A DNA stretch of 58,454 nt, from assembly GCA_003280025.1 (NCBI GenBank), contig QCGD01000010.1, positions 1 to 58,454 of the forward strand. Direction: 5' to 3'. This DNA comes from Prochlorococcus sp. AG-363-P06 (GTDB taxonomy: Bacteria > Cyanobacteriota > Cyanobacteriia > PCC-6307 > Cyanobiaceae). This document shows, one piece after another, positions 1 to 8,413 of the stretch (position 1 is the first letter of the stretch; every line of letters begins with the position of its first letter). A program made the translations under genes and the position numbers. The notes below the pieces were generated by a model. That model was given only the letters and a program-made list of their open reading frames with translations. It ran no database searches and was not told the DNA's origin.

Positions 1-450
1 GGTAAAAGAAGAAATTCAGATTTTAGGGAGAATACAAGTAGGAATTTTAATAAAGTTGGTCGATGGGTATCTGACAAGGTGGATTTATTTTTTGATGAAG
101 AAAATGATGATTGGTATGATGATGACAATTTTTATGAACATGAAAGGGAGATTAAAACTTTTAAAAGAGAATCAAGTTCTATTCAAACTTCTCAACCATA
201 TTCAAAAAGACCTTTAGAAGCATTATCTTTGAGGCAACCTAAAGGTAGTCAAACAACTGAGCAGAAAATATTGCCTTATGCTCAAGAAAGTAACTTTGAA
301 GATTGGCCTGATGAATTTGATTTTAAGGTAGATAGATGGCAAAGATCTTCAGAACAAGATAGGAATACTGTTAGAGATCAAGATCTACAGCGTGGCGGGG
401 CATCAAAAGCGAGAAATCTTCCTAGATCAAGAAGAAGAAAAAGAGTATAA
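1..450 (+). CDS. C-terminal part of an unrecognised protein (5' end outside window)
   Basis: The reading frame is open from base 1, so this is the 3' part of a longer gene; the first internal start-like codon (GTG at 79) is unlikely to be the true start. The visible 149 residues hold no domain I recognise. They run from a basic stretch into a very acidic, aromatic stretch (around DDWYDDDNFYE), then a Ser/Gln/Arg-rich region, and end in a basic tail (RSRRRKRV). Such composition suggests a disordered C-terminal extension. A Ycf66-like or other cyanobacterial membrane protein with a low-complexity tail is possible, but this is a guess. The 3' end overlaps the convergent chorismate lyase-like gene by 24 bases. 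Confidence 0.6.
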   Translation, partial: GKRRNSDFRENTSRNFNKVGRWVSDKVDLFFDEENDDWYDDDNFYEHEREIKTFKRESSSIQTSQPYSKRPLEALSLRQPKGSQTTEQKILPYAQESNFEDWPDEFDFKVDRWQRSSEQDRNTVRDQDLQRGGASKARNLPRSRRRKRV

Positions 451-1047
451 CTTTTTAAATTCTTTAATTCCTGAAGGGCCCAGAAAAGTTTCTAGATATG
501 GGTTGAATACTTCTCTAATAATAGTTAAGGGTTTTTTGTCACGAAAAAATCTATAGTTTCTTGACCAGTATGGACCTTTAAAAACAAATTTATCCTCTAA
601 CCATTTTGAATTAACAAGTGAAATACTATCAACTTCTCTAAACAATTCTGATCTATCTTGGGTTAAATTCTTCCATATTGGTTCCTCTTTTGCTTTTAAG
701 TTTTCACTAACTTGCTCTGCATTCCACCAACTTTCAGCCCATGCTAGATTTTTGTTTTGGTTATTAATCCAGACTTGTCTTCTTATTAAAGGACCTTTTA
801 ATTGATTTAGTTTTTTAGGACCTTCTTGGTTGGATAAAGGATCGAGTTGCATACAGATTAATTTAATTTTTGTTTCTTGATTAGTTAAAAGTTGTAGATG
901 TCTTGTCGGACTTCCATCTCCAAGTAACATTAATTTCCATGATCCAGATATTTTTGGTAAGGAATTTTTTATTAAGAAAGTGGAAGCTTTCTCTTCCCAT
1001 AAAATTTTTGGAGAGTTAAAGAGTTTATTATTCAGTGCTTTAATCAG
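427..1047 (-). CDS. chorismate lyase-like protein (probable 4-hydroxybenzoate synthesis)
   Basis: This resembles the cyanobacterial chorismate pyruvate-lyase family (Synechocystis sll1797 type), which makes 4-hydroxybenzoate for plastoquinone. Family-like segments are [17 protein letters not shown], the Arg-Glu-Val of FREV, and [20 protein letters not shown] followed by PYLE. The first ATG is at 930, directly before LLGDGS. The frame stays open for 39 more codons to 1047 and encodes plausible family sequence (LWEEKAS, then PKISGSWKL), matching the roughly 30-40 residues that precede this motif in UbiC proteins. I therefore extend the gene to a CTG (1045-1047) or the adjacent ATT, which would give about 206 residues and overlap the mnmG stop. 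The exact start is uncertain; the family call is fairly sure. Confidence 0.75.
   Translation of the reverse strand: MIKALNNKLFNSPKILWEEKASTFLIKNSLPKISGSWKLMLLGDGSPTRHLQLLTNQETKIKLICMQLDPLSNQEGPKKLNQLKGPLIRRQVWINNQNKNLAWAESWWNAEQVSENLKAKEEPIWKNLTQDRSELFREVDSISLVNSKWLEDKFVFKGPYWSRNYRFFRDKKPLTIIREVFNPYLETFLGPSGIKEFKKLYSFSSS
438..456. terminator. possible bidirectional terminator hairpin at a convergent junction
   Basis: An A-run at 439-442 and AGT at 444-446 can pair with ACT and a T-run at 450-456, leaving one bulged G and a three-base loop. The hairpin covers the stop codon of the plus-strand gene and lies inside the 3' end of the opposing gene. The stem is AT-rich and weak, so this is tentative. 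Confidence 0.3.
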
Positions 1048-3020
1048 TTACTTTTAAGATGATAACTTTTTTCAGCCAAATTATTTGACTTTTCTTTTTT
1101 TATTTCCTTTATTTTCAGCCAAACTAGTAATGCAGTTAAATCGGCTTTACTAACTCCAGGAATTTTAGAAGCATCACCAAAATTCGTTGGTTTTATTTTA
1201 TTTAAATTTTCTCTAGCTTCTAAAGACAAAGTATCTATCTTCTCATAATTTATGTCTTTAGATAGAGATTTGAGACTCTGTCGATTTATCTGATCTATAT
1301 TGTTTTTTTGTCTTTTGAGGTAACCCTCGTATTTGATATCTATTTCAACGCCTTCAAAAATTGCTACAGGTAAATTGTCTTCTATTAAATCAAATTTAAT
1401 TAGATCTGAATAATGAAGATTTGGTCTTTTTAAAAGGTCTTTTAATGAAGTAGATCCTTTTATTTTTGATCCACTTTCAGATTCTATTTTTTTTGCAACT
1501 TCATCAGTATTTTTTACACGTGTATTTTCTAATCGTAATTTTTCCTTTTCAAGTAATTGCATTTTTTCTTTGTAAGCAAACCACCTTTGCTCATCGATTA
1601 GTCCTATTTCATAACCTAATGGGGTCAACCTTCTATCTGCGTTATCTCCTCTTAATGTCAACCTATATTCACTCCTACTGGTAAGAACCCTGTATGGTTC
1701 TTTCAGGTCTTTTGTAATTAAGTCATTAATCATTGTACCTATGTAGCTGCTTTCTCTACTAAAGATTAATGGGTCTTTCGTTTGCAACTTTCTTGTGGCA
1801 TTGATACCAGCAACTAATCCTTGGGCAGCAGCTTCTTCATAGCCAGTTGTTCCATTGATTTGGCCAGCACTAAATAAATTCTCAATTTCTTTTGTTTCTA
1901 GGGATGAATTTAGTTGGGTAGCTGGGATGTATTCATATTCGACAGCATATGCGGGCCTTAACATTTTGCATTTAGTTAATCCAGGTAAGGTTCTTAGAAG
2001 TTCTAATTGAATATTTTCTGGCAAACCTGTCGAGAATCCTTGTACGTATATTTCAGGTGTATTTATTCCCTCTGGTTCTAAGAAAATTTGATGTGACTCT
2101 TTATCCGCAAATTTTACTATTTTGTCTTCAATTGAAGGACAATATCTTGGCCCTTTACTATCTATAAATCCACCGTATATCGGTGTTAAATGCAAATTTT
2201 CACGTATTAATTTATGTGTTCGAGGCGTTGTTCTTGTTATGTGACAACTAACTTGAGGCATATGATTTTTAATATTTGGATCAAATGAAAAATATCTATC
2301 AGCTGCTGTACTTGGTTGAATATCTAATTCATCAAAGATAATACTTTTTTTGTCTACTCTTGCAGGAGTCCCAGTTTTTAAACGTTCTGTTTTTATTCCA
2401 ATTTTATGTAAGCTTTGAGTGAGCCCCTGAGCGGCTTGTTCGCCAGACCTGCCTGCTGACATCGATTTGTTTCCTATCCATATTCTACCTTCTAAGAAAG
2501 TCCCAGCTGTAATAATAATTGACTTCGCAGAATAGTAGCTACCAAAAAATGTTTTAACACCTTTTATTTGTTTTTTAATAGTTTTTGTTGAGTTTAGAGA
2601 AATGGTCTCAGTTCTATCAATATCAAGCTCAGTTATCATTGCTTCTTTCAAAGAAAGATTATCCGTATTTTGCAGAATTTCAATCATTCTTTTGGAATAT
2701 TCTCTTTTATCTGTTTGAGCTCTTAACGCCCAGACAGCTGGTCCTCTACTAGCATTTAAGATCCTTTTTTGTATTGCTGTTTCATCTGCTAATTTTCCAA
2801 TTATTCCACCTAAAGCATCAACTTCATGCACTAATTGACTTTTAGCTGGCCCTCCAACGGCAGGGTTACAAGGTTGCCAGGCAATTCTATCTAAATTAAT
2901 TGTAAATAAAGCCGTTGAAAATCCTAATTTTGCTGTAGTTATTGCAGCTTCGCATCCAGCATGACCTCCTCCAATTACAATAATGTCATAAGATTCATTT
3001 GGTGATTTATGATCTTGCAT
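1044..3020 (-). CDS. mnmG: MnmG (GidA), tRNA uridine-34 carboxymethylaminomethyl modification enzyme
   Basis: With MnmE, this FAD enzyme installs the carboxymethylaminomethyl group on the wobble uridine of certain tRNAs. The N-terminal Rossmann FAD motif [10 protein letters not shown] is at residues 17-26. The family signature [11 protein letters not shown] lies near residue 290, and [17 protein letters not shown] near residue 390. The 658-residue length is slightly longer than the usual 620-630 because of a Lys-rich C-terminal end. It starts at ATG 3020, 12 bases after dnaB, so dnaB, mnmG and the chorismate lyase gene look co-transcribed. Confidence 0.97.
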   Translation of the reverse strand: MQDHKSPNESYDIIVIGGGHAGCEAAITTAKLGFSTALFTINLDRIAWQPCNPAVGGPAKSQLVHEVDALGGIIGKLADETAIQKRILNASRGPAVWALRAQTDKREYSKRMIEILQNTDNLSLKEAMITELDIDRTETISLNSTKTIKKQIKGVKTFFGSYYSAKSIIITAGTFLEGRIWIGNKSMSAGRSGEQAAQGLTQSLHKIGIKTERLKTGTPARVDKKSIIFDELDIQPSTAADRYFSFDPNIKNHMPQVSCHITRTTPRTHKLIRENLHLTPIYGGFIDSKGPRYCPSIEDKIVKFADKESHQIFLEPEGINTPEIYVQGFSTGLPENIQLELLRTLPGLTKCKMLRPAYAVEYEYIPATQLNSSLETKEIENLFSAGQINGTTGYEEAAAQGLVAGINATRKLQTKDPLIFSRESSYIGTMINDLITKDLKEPYRVLTSRSEYRLTLRGDNADRRLTPLGYEIGLIDEQRWFAYKEKMQLLEKEKLRLENTRVKNTDEVAKKIESESGSKIKGSTSLKDLLKRPNLHYSDLIKFDLIEDNLPVAIFEGVEIDIKYEGYLKRQKNNIDQINRQSLKSLSKDINYEKIDTLSLEARENLNKIKPTNFGDASKIPGVSKADLTALLVWLKIKEIKKEKSNNLAEKSYHLKSN

Positions 3021-3032
3021 TTTATGATTAAT

Positions 3033-4415
3033 TTAATTTGCCAGATTCCTAAATCTTGTGAATTGGGGTTCAAATAATAATTTAACAGTTCCTATAGGTC
3101 CATTTCTATGTTTAGTGACAATAATTTCAGTTATGCCTCTATCTTCAGTCTCTGCATTGTAATACTCATCTCTATATATCATTAAAACTAAATCTGCATC
3201 TTGTTCTATAGAACCTGATTCTCTAAGGTCGCTTAACATTGGTCTTTTATTTGTTCGAGACTCTACTCCCCTACTTAGTTGAGACAAAGCAACTACTGGT
3301 ACTTTTAATTCTCTAGCCATACTTTTCAGACCTCTTGTAATACGTGATAGCTCTTGAACTCTATTATCAGGAGTTGTTCCTTCCATTAATTGCAGATAAT
3401 CAATTACTATTAGTCCAAGTTCTTTTTTTTGTTCAGCAATCAATCTTCTACATAGAGATCTCATCTCTAGTACACCTAAATTAGGTTTGTCGTCTATAAA
3501 GATTGGTAGCTGACCTAATGAATTAATCCCTTCTCCAAGTAAAGGCCATTCATCTTGCTGAAGTCTTCCTGTTCTCAATCTGCCACTTTCAATGCCTACT
3601 TCCATGGACAATAATCTATAAGTTAGCTGTTCCTTACTCATTTCAAGACTAAATACACAAACAGGTAAATCTTGAGATTGAGCTACATTTTTTGCAAGAT
3701 TGAGAACTATTGAGGTTTTTCCCATAGATGGTCTTCCAGCAACAATTATCAAATCACTTCTTTGGAAACCATTAGTCATCGCATCAAGATCGTAAAAGTT
3801 CACTGGAATACCTGGTACAGATTTTCCTAATGATCTCGACTCTATTTCATTGAAAGTACTAGTTAGGATTTCTGCTGCTTGAGTAAGTCCTTTTGATGGT
3901 TTTTCTTGACTGATCTCAAAAATTTTTTGTTCGGCTTTATCTAATACTTCATTAGTATCTTGAGTTTGATCAAAGCCTAGTTGCACAACTTCGTTGCCAG
4001 AACGTATGAGTTGTCTTCTTATGAATTTATCACTAATTAGATTTGCAACTTGTTCTATGGAAGCTGTTGATGAAACATTCTCTACTAATTCAACTAATTT
4101 ATTGTTACCTCCAATTTTTTCTAGTGATCCATTATCTGCAAGCCATGCACTCATTGAAGTTAGATCTGTTGGTTTTCCCTGAGTATGCAACATTAATGCT
4201 GTTCTATAAATCTCTTGATGTGCATTTATATAAAAAGCTTCTGGCTTGATCAGGTCTGCAATTCTTCCTATTGCATCTGGGTCTAGTAGTATTCCTCCTA
4301 AAACTGCTTCTTCAGCTTGAATATTTTGGGGTGGGACCAACCCTGCATTTTCACTATTAAAATCTCTTTTCAAGTTTTTATTTGATCCATTATTAGAAAA
4401 AGGAACAGAAACCAT
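3033..4415 (-). CDS. dnaB: DnaB, replicative DNA helicase
   Basis: This is the hexameric 5'-3' replicative helicase. The N-terminal DnaB domain starts around residue 28 (PPQNIQAEEAVLGG). The RecA-like C-terminal domain has Walker A GRPSMGKT at 227-234 and a Walker B-like segment LGLIVIDYLQLM. At 460 residues the length is normal, and the P-loop and downstream motifs are uninterrupted, so there is no intein, unlike some other cyanobacterial dnaB genes. It lies between rplI and mnmG on the same strand; the rplI-dnaB adjacency is common in bacteria. Confidence 0.97.
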   Translation of the reverse strand: MVSVPFSNNGSNKNLKRDFNSENAGLVPPQNIQAEEAVLGGILLDPDAIGRIADLIKPEAFYINAHQEIYRTALMLHTQGKPTDLTSMSAWLADNGSLEKIGGNNKLVELVENVSSTASIEQVANLISDKFIRRQLIRSGNEVVQLGFDQTQDTNEVLDKAEQKIFEISQEKPSKGLTQAAEILTSTFNEIESRSLGKSVPGIPVNFYDLDAMTNGFQRSDLIIVAGRPSMGKTSIVLNLAKNVAQSQDLPVCVFSLEMSKEQLTYRLLSMEVGIESGRLRTGRLQQDEWPLLGEGINSLGQLPIFIDDKPNLGVLEMRSLCRRLIAEQKKELGLIVIDYLQLMEGTTPDNRVQELSRITRGLKSMARELKVPVVALSQLSRGVESRTNKRPMLSDLRESGSIEQDADLVLMIYRDEYYNAETEDRGITEIIVTKHRNGPIGTVKLLFEPQFTRFRNLAN

Positions 4416-4473
4416 ATCTTTAAATGCTTAGATATCTACTTTGGCTACTTTTCAAAATTATGCAACAAAGTTA

Positions 4474-4929
4474 TTAACTTTTTACGTCAATTTTGACTTC
4501 TGCATTTACTTCGGGATGTAGTTTTATTTTCACAACATAGGAACCTAAATTATGAATATCGGGGACTGTTATTGTTCTTCTGTCAATTTGTTTTTTAGTT
4601 GTTGCTTCTATTGCTTCAGCAACATCTCCGTTAGTGACTGTTCCAAAAAGGACTCCATCTTCCCCAACTTGTTTTTTAATTGTAAACCTACCTATTGTTT
4701 TTAAAGCAGTTTCAAAATCAACTGCTTCTTGTTTTAAATTGTCAGCAGCAATTTTTTCTTTGGCTTTTTTCCTTTCTATTTGTTTGAGAACTGCTGGTGT
4801 GACATTAACCGCCTTACCAAAAGGTAATAGAAAGTTTCTTGCATAACCAGGAGCAACCTCAACAATATCACCATCTTTACCTAGAGAAGAGATAGATTCT
4901 GTTAATGCAACTTGTACTCTTTTAGCCAT
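4474..4929 (-). CDS. rplI: 50S ribosomal protein L9
   Basis: L9 binds 23S rRNA near the L1 stalk and helps maintain the reading frame. The N-terminal domain shows the signature [17 protein letters not shown] around residues 28-44, followed by a long charged helix ([20 protein letters not shown]) and a C-terminal globular domain ending in [11 protein letters not shown]. The length of 151 residues is standard. It begins 20 bases after the stop of the desaturase gene and is followed at 58 bases by dnaB. Confidence 0.97.
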   Translation of the reverse strand: MAKRVQVALTESISSLGKDGDIVEVAPGYARNFLLPFGKAVNVTPAVLKQIERKKAKEKIAADNLKQEAVDFETALKTIGRFTIKKQVGEDGVLFGTVTNGDVAEAIEATTKKQIDRRTITVPDIHNLGSYVVKIKLHPEVNAEVKIDVKS

Positions 4930-4949
4930 GAAAATATTTATTAATGTAT

Positions 4950-5936
4950 TTAATAATAAGACCTAGAGGGTAATTTTACTTTTTTTGCAAGTCCTAATTT
5001 AGCAAGAATCTTAATATGTTCCCAAGTTATATCGATTTGTCCTTTAAATAAACCTTGTCTTGCTGAATTTGGAAAAGCATGATGGTTATTATGCCAACCT
5101 TCTCCAAATGTTAGCGCAGCAACCCAAGCATTGTTTTTGGAGGAATCACCACTTTGAAAAGGAGCTTCTCCCCAACAATGAGTAGCAGAGTTTACTAACC
5201 AAGTTATGTGATATACAACAACAAGTCTCAAAGGTATCCCCCATAGGACTAAAGACCAACCGCCAACTCCTAGTTGTTCTCCAATTGCATAGAGAGATAG
5301 ACCAATAGGAATTTGTAAAAATAAGAAATATTTGTTGAGAAATCTATAATATGGATCTTTAATTAAATCTGCACTTAGTTTGGGCACAGCTTGCAGAGCC
5401 TCAACATCTTTAAACATCCAACCCATGTGACTCCACCAAAAACCCCTTTTGCTGTTGTGATGGTCGACTTCTGTATCTGAGAAAGAGTGATGATGCCTAT
5501 GTAAACCCACCCAATCTATTGGTCCATGCTGGCAGCTAATAGCTCCACAAGTAGCAAAAAATCTCTCTAACCATCTTGGTAGAATGAAAGACCTATGCGA
5601 AAGTAATCTGTGATATCCAAGAGTGACTCCTAAACAAGCAGTAACCCAGTAAAAGAATAATAATGAAATTACTGCTGGGATACTCCAGAATTTTGGTTGT
5701 AACGCTATCAGTGAAAGTATATGAATTGTTATCATAAAAACAATGGTTCCCCATGTTTTATGTAATCTTGGAGGGTATTTTTTTGAATGACTAGAGGGCT
5801 CCATCAATTTTGCAGACAGTTCTAAAACCCTTTCTGCTGGTACAGGTTTTTTAAATTTTGCTGTTTCTTGGAAGATAACTGAATTCATAATTATAGAAGG
5901 ACTATTCTCAAAAATATCGATATGTAATGATATCAT
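4950..5936 (-). CDS. desC: membrane fatty-acid desaturase (delta-9, DesC-like)
   Basis: This is an integral membrane di-iron desaturase that introduces double bonds into acyl chains. The three histidine boxes are all visible: HRLLSH at residues 109-114, HRHHH at 146-150 and HNNHH at 282-286. Hydrophobic membrane spans lie around 63-105 and 200-250. The architecture fits acyl-lipid/acyl-CoA delta-9 desaturases; which DesC paralogue it is cannot be decided here. The longest frame begins at ATG 5936; an internal ATG at 5888 (protein starting MNSVIFQE) is an equally plausible start and would leave a 76-base divergent intergenic region for promoters. The neighbour on the other side is divergent. 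Confidence 0.88.
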   Translation of the reverse strand: MISLHIDIFENSPSIIMNSVIFQETAKFKKPVPAERVLELSAKLMEPSSHSKKYPPRLHKTWGTIVFMITIHILSLIALQPKFWSIPAVISLLFFYWVTACLGVTLGYHRLLSHRSFILPRWLERFFATCGAISCQHGPIDWVGLHRHHHSFSDTEVDHHNSKRGFWWSHMGWMFKDVEALQAVPKLSADLIKDPYYRFLNKYFLFLQIPIGLSLYAIGEQLGVGGWSLVLWGIPLRLVVVYHITWLVNSATHCWGEAPFQSGDSSKNNAWVAALTFGEGWHNNHHAFPNSARQGLFKGQIDITWEHIKILAKLGLAKKVKLPSRSYY

Positions 5937-5964
5937 ACTATATTATTGATAATATTAATTATTA

Positions 5965-6678
5965 GTGAGTACTGGATATCGCGATAAACTGTTAAAAGGT
6001 CGAAGGGCAATGGCTCATTTGATTCATCTTTGGCATGAAAGAAATGGCTGGTCTCATAGAGTTCTGCCTCTTTTATCAGAGACTCTTGACTTAGGCAGGG
6101 TGCATAATTCTCAAATTTCTAATCTTAGGAATGGAAAGTTATCGTCACCTGGCCCTGAGGTTTTTCTTGCTTTGGCTGAGGTTAATACGATTCTTGATCA
6201 AGGTATTGAAACAATCAGGGATCGTTTAGAAAGTGATTATCCAGAATTATGGAAGTCTTTGCAAGATTCTGCAGAGCCTTTAAGATGTGATTCTGGTTAT
6301 CCGCTAACGGCAGGAGAGTTATTTGAAATTTTCTCAGGATTAAGATCTCTTCCTTCTTCTTTTGATTGGTACATAGAAGATGAAGAAGCTTGTGATTTAA
6401 GTGAAGCTCTTTCTCATCATTTTTGTCAGAACAGGCCTTGGAGATCATGTAAGGTTACAGTAATGGATGCTTATTCAGTAACGAAATCTACTCGAAGAGA
6501 TCGTTTTGCTGAGGTAATAGCAGGAATAAGAGACTATTCAGCAGAAGAATTAGACGGTGAGCTTCTCGATTTATATGAGACTTCTAAAAAACTTTCTTAT
6601 TGTGATGGAGTAGGACCTGATGCATTCCTAAAAGAACTAAGGAATTTAGTTGCTAAAAAAAAAAATAAGCTTTTATAG
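5965..6678 (+). CDS. orphan protein with a helix-turn-helix-like N-terminus
   Basis: I do not recognise a named family for this 237-residue protein. Residues roughly 33-75 look like an XRE-type helix-turn-helix: SETLDLGRVHNSQISNLRNG followed by a helix with EVFLALAEVN, where the SQISNLRNGK segment matches the usual recognition-helix pattern. The rest is soluble, rich in acidic and aromatic residues, and ends in a Lys tail. The start is GTG at 5965; ATG at 6010 is an alternative. It ends two bases before the PLP-enzyme gene, so the two are almost certainly co-transcribed with gcvH and gcvP. A regulatory or RNA-binding role is an inference from the motif only. Confidence 0.8.
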   Translation: MSTGYRDKLLKGRRAMAHLIHLWHERNGWSHRVLPLLSETLDLGRVHNSQISNLRNGKLSSPGPEVFLALAEVNTILDQGIETIRDRLESDYPELWKSLQDSAEPLRCDSGYPLTAGELFEIFSGLRSLPSSFDWYIEDEEACDLSEALSHHFCQNRPWRSCKVTVMDAYSVTKSTRRDRFAEVIAGIRDYSAEELDGELLDLYETSKKLSYCDGVGPDAFLKELRNLVAKKKNKLL

Positions 6679-6680
6679 TA

Positions 6681-7970
6681 ATGAAACAAAAAAATTATAA
6701 TTTCAGATTGGCTGAAGATACGGTTTTTTCTGTTGAGGACGATCTAAGTAATATTTTTAAAGAAAGGTCGAATCAGGTGTTTTACAGATTAGATAATATT
6801 TTGAAGATTTTTAAGGAAGAAAAAGTTTCTACTAGTCACTTCAATCAATCTTCTGGGATTGGCTATGATGATATCTCTAGAGAAAAAATTGATGAGGTAT
6901 TTGCAAGATTATTTCTTGCTCAAAAAGCAGCTGTAAGATTGCAATTTGTTAGTGGCACTCATGCAATAAGTTCTGTTTTATTCGGTATTTTAAGACCTGG
7001 GGATTTAATGTTATCTATTACAGGTCAACCTTATGACACCTTGGAAGAAGTTATAGGAATAAGGGGCAAAGGTAAAGGCTCATTAATCGATTTTGGAGTT
7101 AAATATAGACAAATAAATATTTGCGAAATAATTGATTCTTTTGAGGAAAAACTTGTCGATTTTTTTAAAAATAATTCATGTAAATTAGTCTTTATACAAA
7201 AAAGTTGTGGTTATAGTTGGAGAAAATCTCTCACTAATCATCAGATAGAGAATATCTGTAGTCTGATTCATTCTTTAAATCCTAACTGTATATGTTTTGT
7301 TGATAACTGTTATGGAGAGCTTGTTGAAGATAGTGAACCAATCACTAAAGGGGCAAATATCATTGCTGGTTCATTAATTAAAAATCTAGGAGGGACAATA
7401 GTACCTACAGGTGGGTATGTTGCAGGAGATTCAGATTTAGTTGAAATGGCCTGCTCTAGACTAACTTCACCAGGAATTGGTTCATCTGCAGGAATTAATT
7501 TCGGATTAGGAAGATTAATTTTGCAGGGTTTATTTTTAGCGCCACAAATGGTTCAAGAATCATTAAAGGGTGCGGATATGGTTGCTGCAGTGTTTCAAAA
7601 GTTGGGTTTTAAGGTTTTGCCAGAACCAGGAATGTATAGATCAGACATAATACAGTCAGTTAGATTAAATGATCCATATCTTGTTCAAAAAGTATGCCAG
7701 TCTTTTCAAAACTCCTCTCCTGTAGATTCTTTTTTAAACATTTCTTCATCACCAATGAATGGATATGATTCACAACTAGTGATGTCTGGAGGGACATTTA
7801 TCGAAGGTAGTACAAGCGAATTTTCTGCTGATGCTCCTTTAAGAGAGCCATATAATATTTTTGTTCAAGGTGGTGTTCACATGGCTCACATCAAAATTGC
7901 ATTAATTCAATTATTATATGAATTATTAGAGGAGAATTTTATTACACAAGAGTCTCTAATTTCTTCTTAA
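6681..7970 (+). CDS. methionine gamma-lyase-like PLP enzyme (old name: aluminium resistance protein)
   Basis: This is a fold-type I PLP enzyme of the Pfam 'Met_gamma_lyase' / Alum_res family. Supporting segments are RLQFVSGTHAISSVLFGILRPGD near residues 92-114, ITGQPYDTLEEVIG near 117-130, FVDNCYGELVE (cofactor-binding Asp region) and SLIKNLGG, where Lys234 is the probable Schiff-base lysine. The Gly-rich PTGGYVAG follows. At 429 residues the length matches the family. The substrate is not established for cyanobacteria; methionine or another sulfur amino acid is likely by family. It lies two bases after the HTH-like gene and eight bases before gcvH, which suggests a link to glycine/one-carbon metabolism. 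Confidence 0.85.
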   Translation: MKQKNYNFRLAEDTVFSVEDDLSNIFKERSNQVFYRLDNILKIFKEEKVSTSHFNQSSGIGYDDISREKIDEVFARLFLAQKAAVRLQFVSGTHAISSVLFGILRPGDLMLSITGQPYDTLEEVIGIRGKGKGSLIDFGVKYRQINICEIIDSFEEKLVDFFKNNSCKLVFIQKSCGYSWRKSLTNHQIENICSLIHSLNPNCICFVDNCYGELVEDSEPITKGANIIAGSLIKNLGGTIVPTGGYVAGDSDLVEMACSRLTSPGIGSSAGINFGLGRLILQGLFLAPQMVQESLKGADMVAAVFQKLGFKVLPEPGMYRSDIIQSVRLNDPYLVQKVCQSFQNSSPVDSFLNISSSPMNGYDSQLVMSGGTFIEGSTSEFSADAPLREPYNIFVQGGVHMAHIKIALIQLLYELLEENFITQESLISS

Positions 7971-7978
7971 ATTTAATC

Positions 7979-8368
7979 ATGTCCTACAAGTTTCCAGATA
8001 ACCTGCACTATGCAGATACCCATGAATATGTTGTTGAGGAAAAAGGATTATTAAAGATTGGTGTTAGTGAATTTGCTATAGATCAATTAGGAGATATTGT
8101 TTTTGTTGAATTAGCGGATTCAGGAGCTACTTTGCAAAAAGGTGAGACTTTTGGAACAATAGAATCTGTGAAAGCTGTAGAAGAAGTTTACCTCCCTTTT
8201 TCAGGAAAAATTATAGCTATCAATGAGACTGTTGTTGATAATCCTGAAGTATTGCAGAATGATCCAATTGGCGACGGTTGGTTAGTAATTTTTGAACCAT
8301 TATCAACAGTTTCAATGGATGATTTGATGACTTCCGAACAATATAAATCAAAGGTTGTTCCAAAATAA
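7979..8368 (+). CDS. gcvH: GcvH, glycine cleavage system H protein
   Basis: GcvH carries the lipoyl arm that shuttles the aminomethyl group between GcvP, GcvT and the dihydrolipoamide dehydrogenase. The lipoylation site is Lys65 in ESVKAVEEVY; the downstream PFSGKIIAINE and VLQNDPIGDGWLV segments are typical. The length of 129 residues is normal. It starts eight bases after the PLP-enzyme gene and ends 45 bases before gcvP. gcvT is not in this window. In photosynthetic cells this system handles photorespiratory glycine. Confidence 0.97.
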   Translation: MSYKFPDNLHYADTHEYVVEEKGLLKIGVSEFAIDQLGDIVFVELADSGATLQKGETFGTIESVKAVEEVYLPFSGKIIAINETVVDNPEVLQNDPIGDGWLVIFEPLSTVSMDDLMTSEQYKSKVVPK

Positions 8369-8413
8369 AGCAAATTTTTCAAAAAGAGCTATTTTAAAGA
8401 AAATTATTTTGAT

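Noticed and set aside
3033-4415. Possible intein in dnaB, dnaX or gyrB
   Set aside because: These genes host inteins in some bacteria, but all three have normal length and uninterrupted P-loop or Toprim motifs.
6215-6448. 77-codon antisense frame opposite the HTH-like gene
   Set aside because: It lies wholly within a better coding frame, and its composition (Lys/Leu/His/Asn-rich) is that expected of a shadow frame.
8369-8413. Glycine riboswitch before gcvP
   Set aside because: The gap is only 45 bases and shows no paired glycine-aptamer structure; gcvH also has no leader space.
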